Source: an uncultured Oscillospiraceae bacterium
GTDB taxonomy: Bacteria; Bacillota; Clostridia; Oscillospirales; Ruminococcaceae
Length of the DNA: 6,409 nt
Assembly (NCBI GenBank): GCA_910579545.1
Contig: CAJTVI010000106.1
Span: 1 to 6,409 of the forward strand
Direction: 5' to 3'
The notes under the pieces are model-generated. The model was not told the origin of the DNA. It made no database searches and saw only the letters and a program-made list of their open reading frames with translations. This document shows, one piece after another, positions 6,312 to 6,409 of this stretch; positions within the stretch are counted from its first letter, which is position 1; each line of letters starts with the position of its first letter. The position numbers were made by a program, and so were the translations under genes.

Positions 6312-6357
6312 AAAAACCGAACCGTGTTCCCTTGCCGGGAACACGGTTCGGTTTTTT
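6312..6357 (+). terminator. Strong bidirectional intrinsic terminator
   Basis: A perfect 15-base-pair stem (arms 6317-6331 and 6337-6351) with the five-base loop TTGCC, followed by six T residues and preceded by five A residues. It therefore works on paper in both directions. It would end the lipoprotein transcript about 210 bases after its stop, and any minus-strand transcript entering from beyond the right edge. Confidence 0.93.
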
Positions 6358-6409
6358 CAGTCTGTCAAAGAACACAAAGGCTCAAGCAGCAAAAAGGGGC
6401 GCAGAACGA

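Noticed and set aside
6380..6385. GCTCAA half-site near the right edge
   Set aside because: No second half-site lies 11 bases away and no -10 follows at the expected distance.

Overview
The window looks like chromosomal DNA of a GC-rich Firmicute, probably a gut-type Clostridia member (Oscillospiraceae/Ruminococcaceae-like). This is inferred from the strong GC bias of most of the window, AGGAGG-type ribosome binding sites, SigA-type promoters and the gene families present. No taxonomic marker is present, so the assignment is tentative.

Minus strand, about 5250 down to 41: a complete envelope-stress style two-component/ABC-transporter module. In transcription order it holds an OmpR/PhoB-type response regulator (4456-5211), an overlapping HAMP-containing sensor histidine kinase (3374-4468), an intrinsic terminator (3295-3339), then an ABC ATPase of the LolD/MacB type (2539-3213), coupled by a 4-base stop/start overlap to a large FtsX-like permease with two extracytoplasmic domains (41-2542). 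The two gene pairs appear to be separate transcription units. Each is preceded by the same promoter architecture: TTGAGC-N5-TTGAGA-N9-(-10 hexamer). These tandem half-sites have an 11-base period, sit where a -35 element should be, and match in layout the Pho-box type of site bound by OmpR/PhoB-family regulators. The natural reading is that the regulator activates its own operon and the transporter operon through matched operators. The substrate is unknown; export of, or defence against, an antimicrobial peptide or envelope-active compound is the usual role of such modules.

Plus strand, 5300-6106: a divergent SigA-like promoter (TTGAAA-N17-TACAAT) drives a broken lipoprotein gene. It has a good ribosome binding site and a clear lipoprotein signal (LAGC lipobox), but codon 3 is TAA, and an A8 run about 57 codons in puts the rest of the protein in another frame. 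The body of this gene is visibly more AT-rich, with different codon use from its neighbours, suggesting acquired or recombined DNA.

6107-6409 contains no convincing gene. It holds a nested inverted repeat (6241-6299) and a very strong, bidirectional intrinsic terminator (6312-6357).
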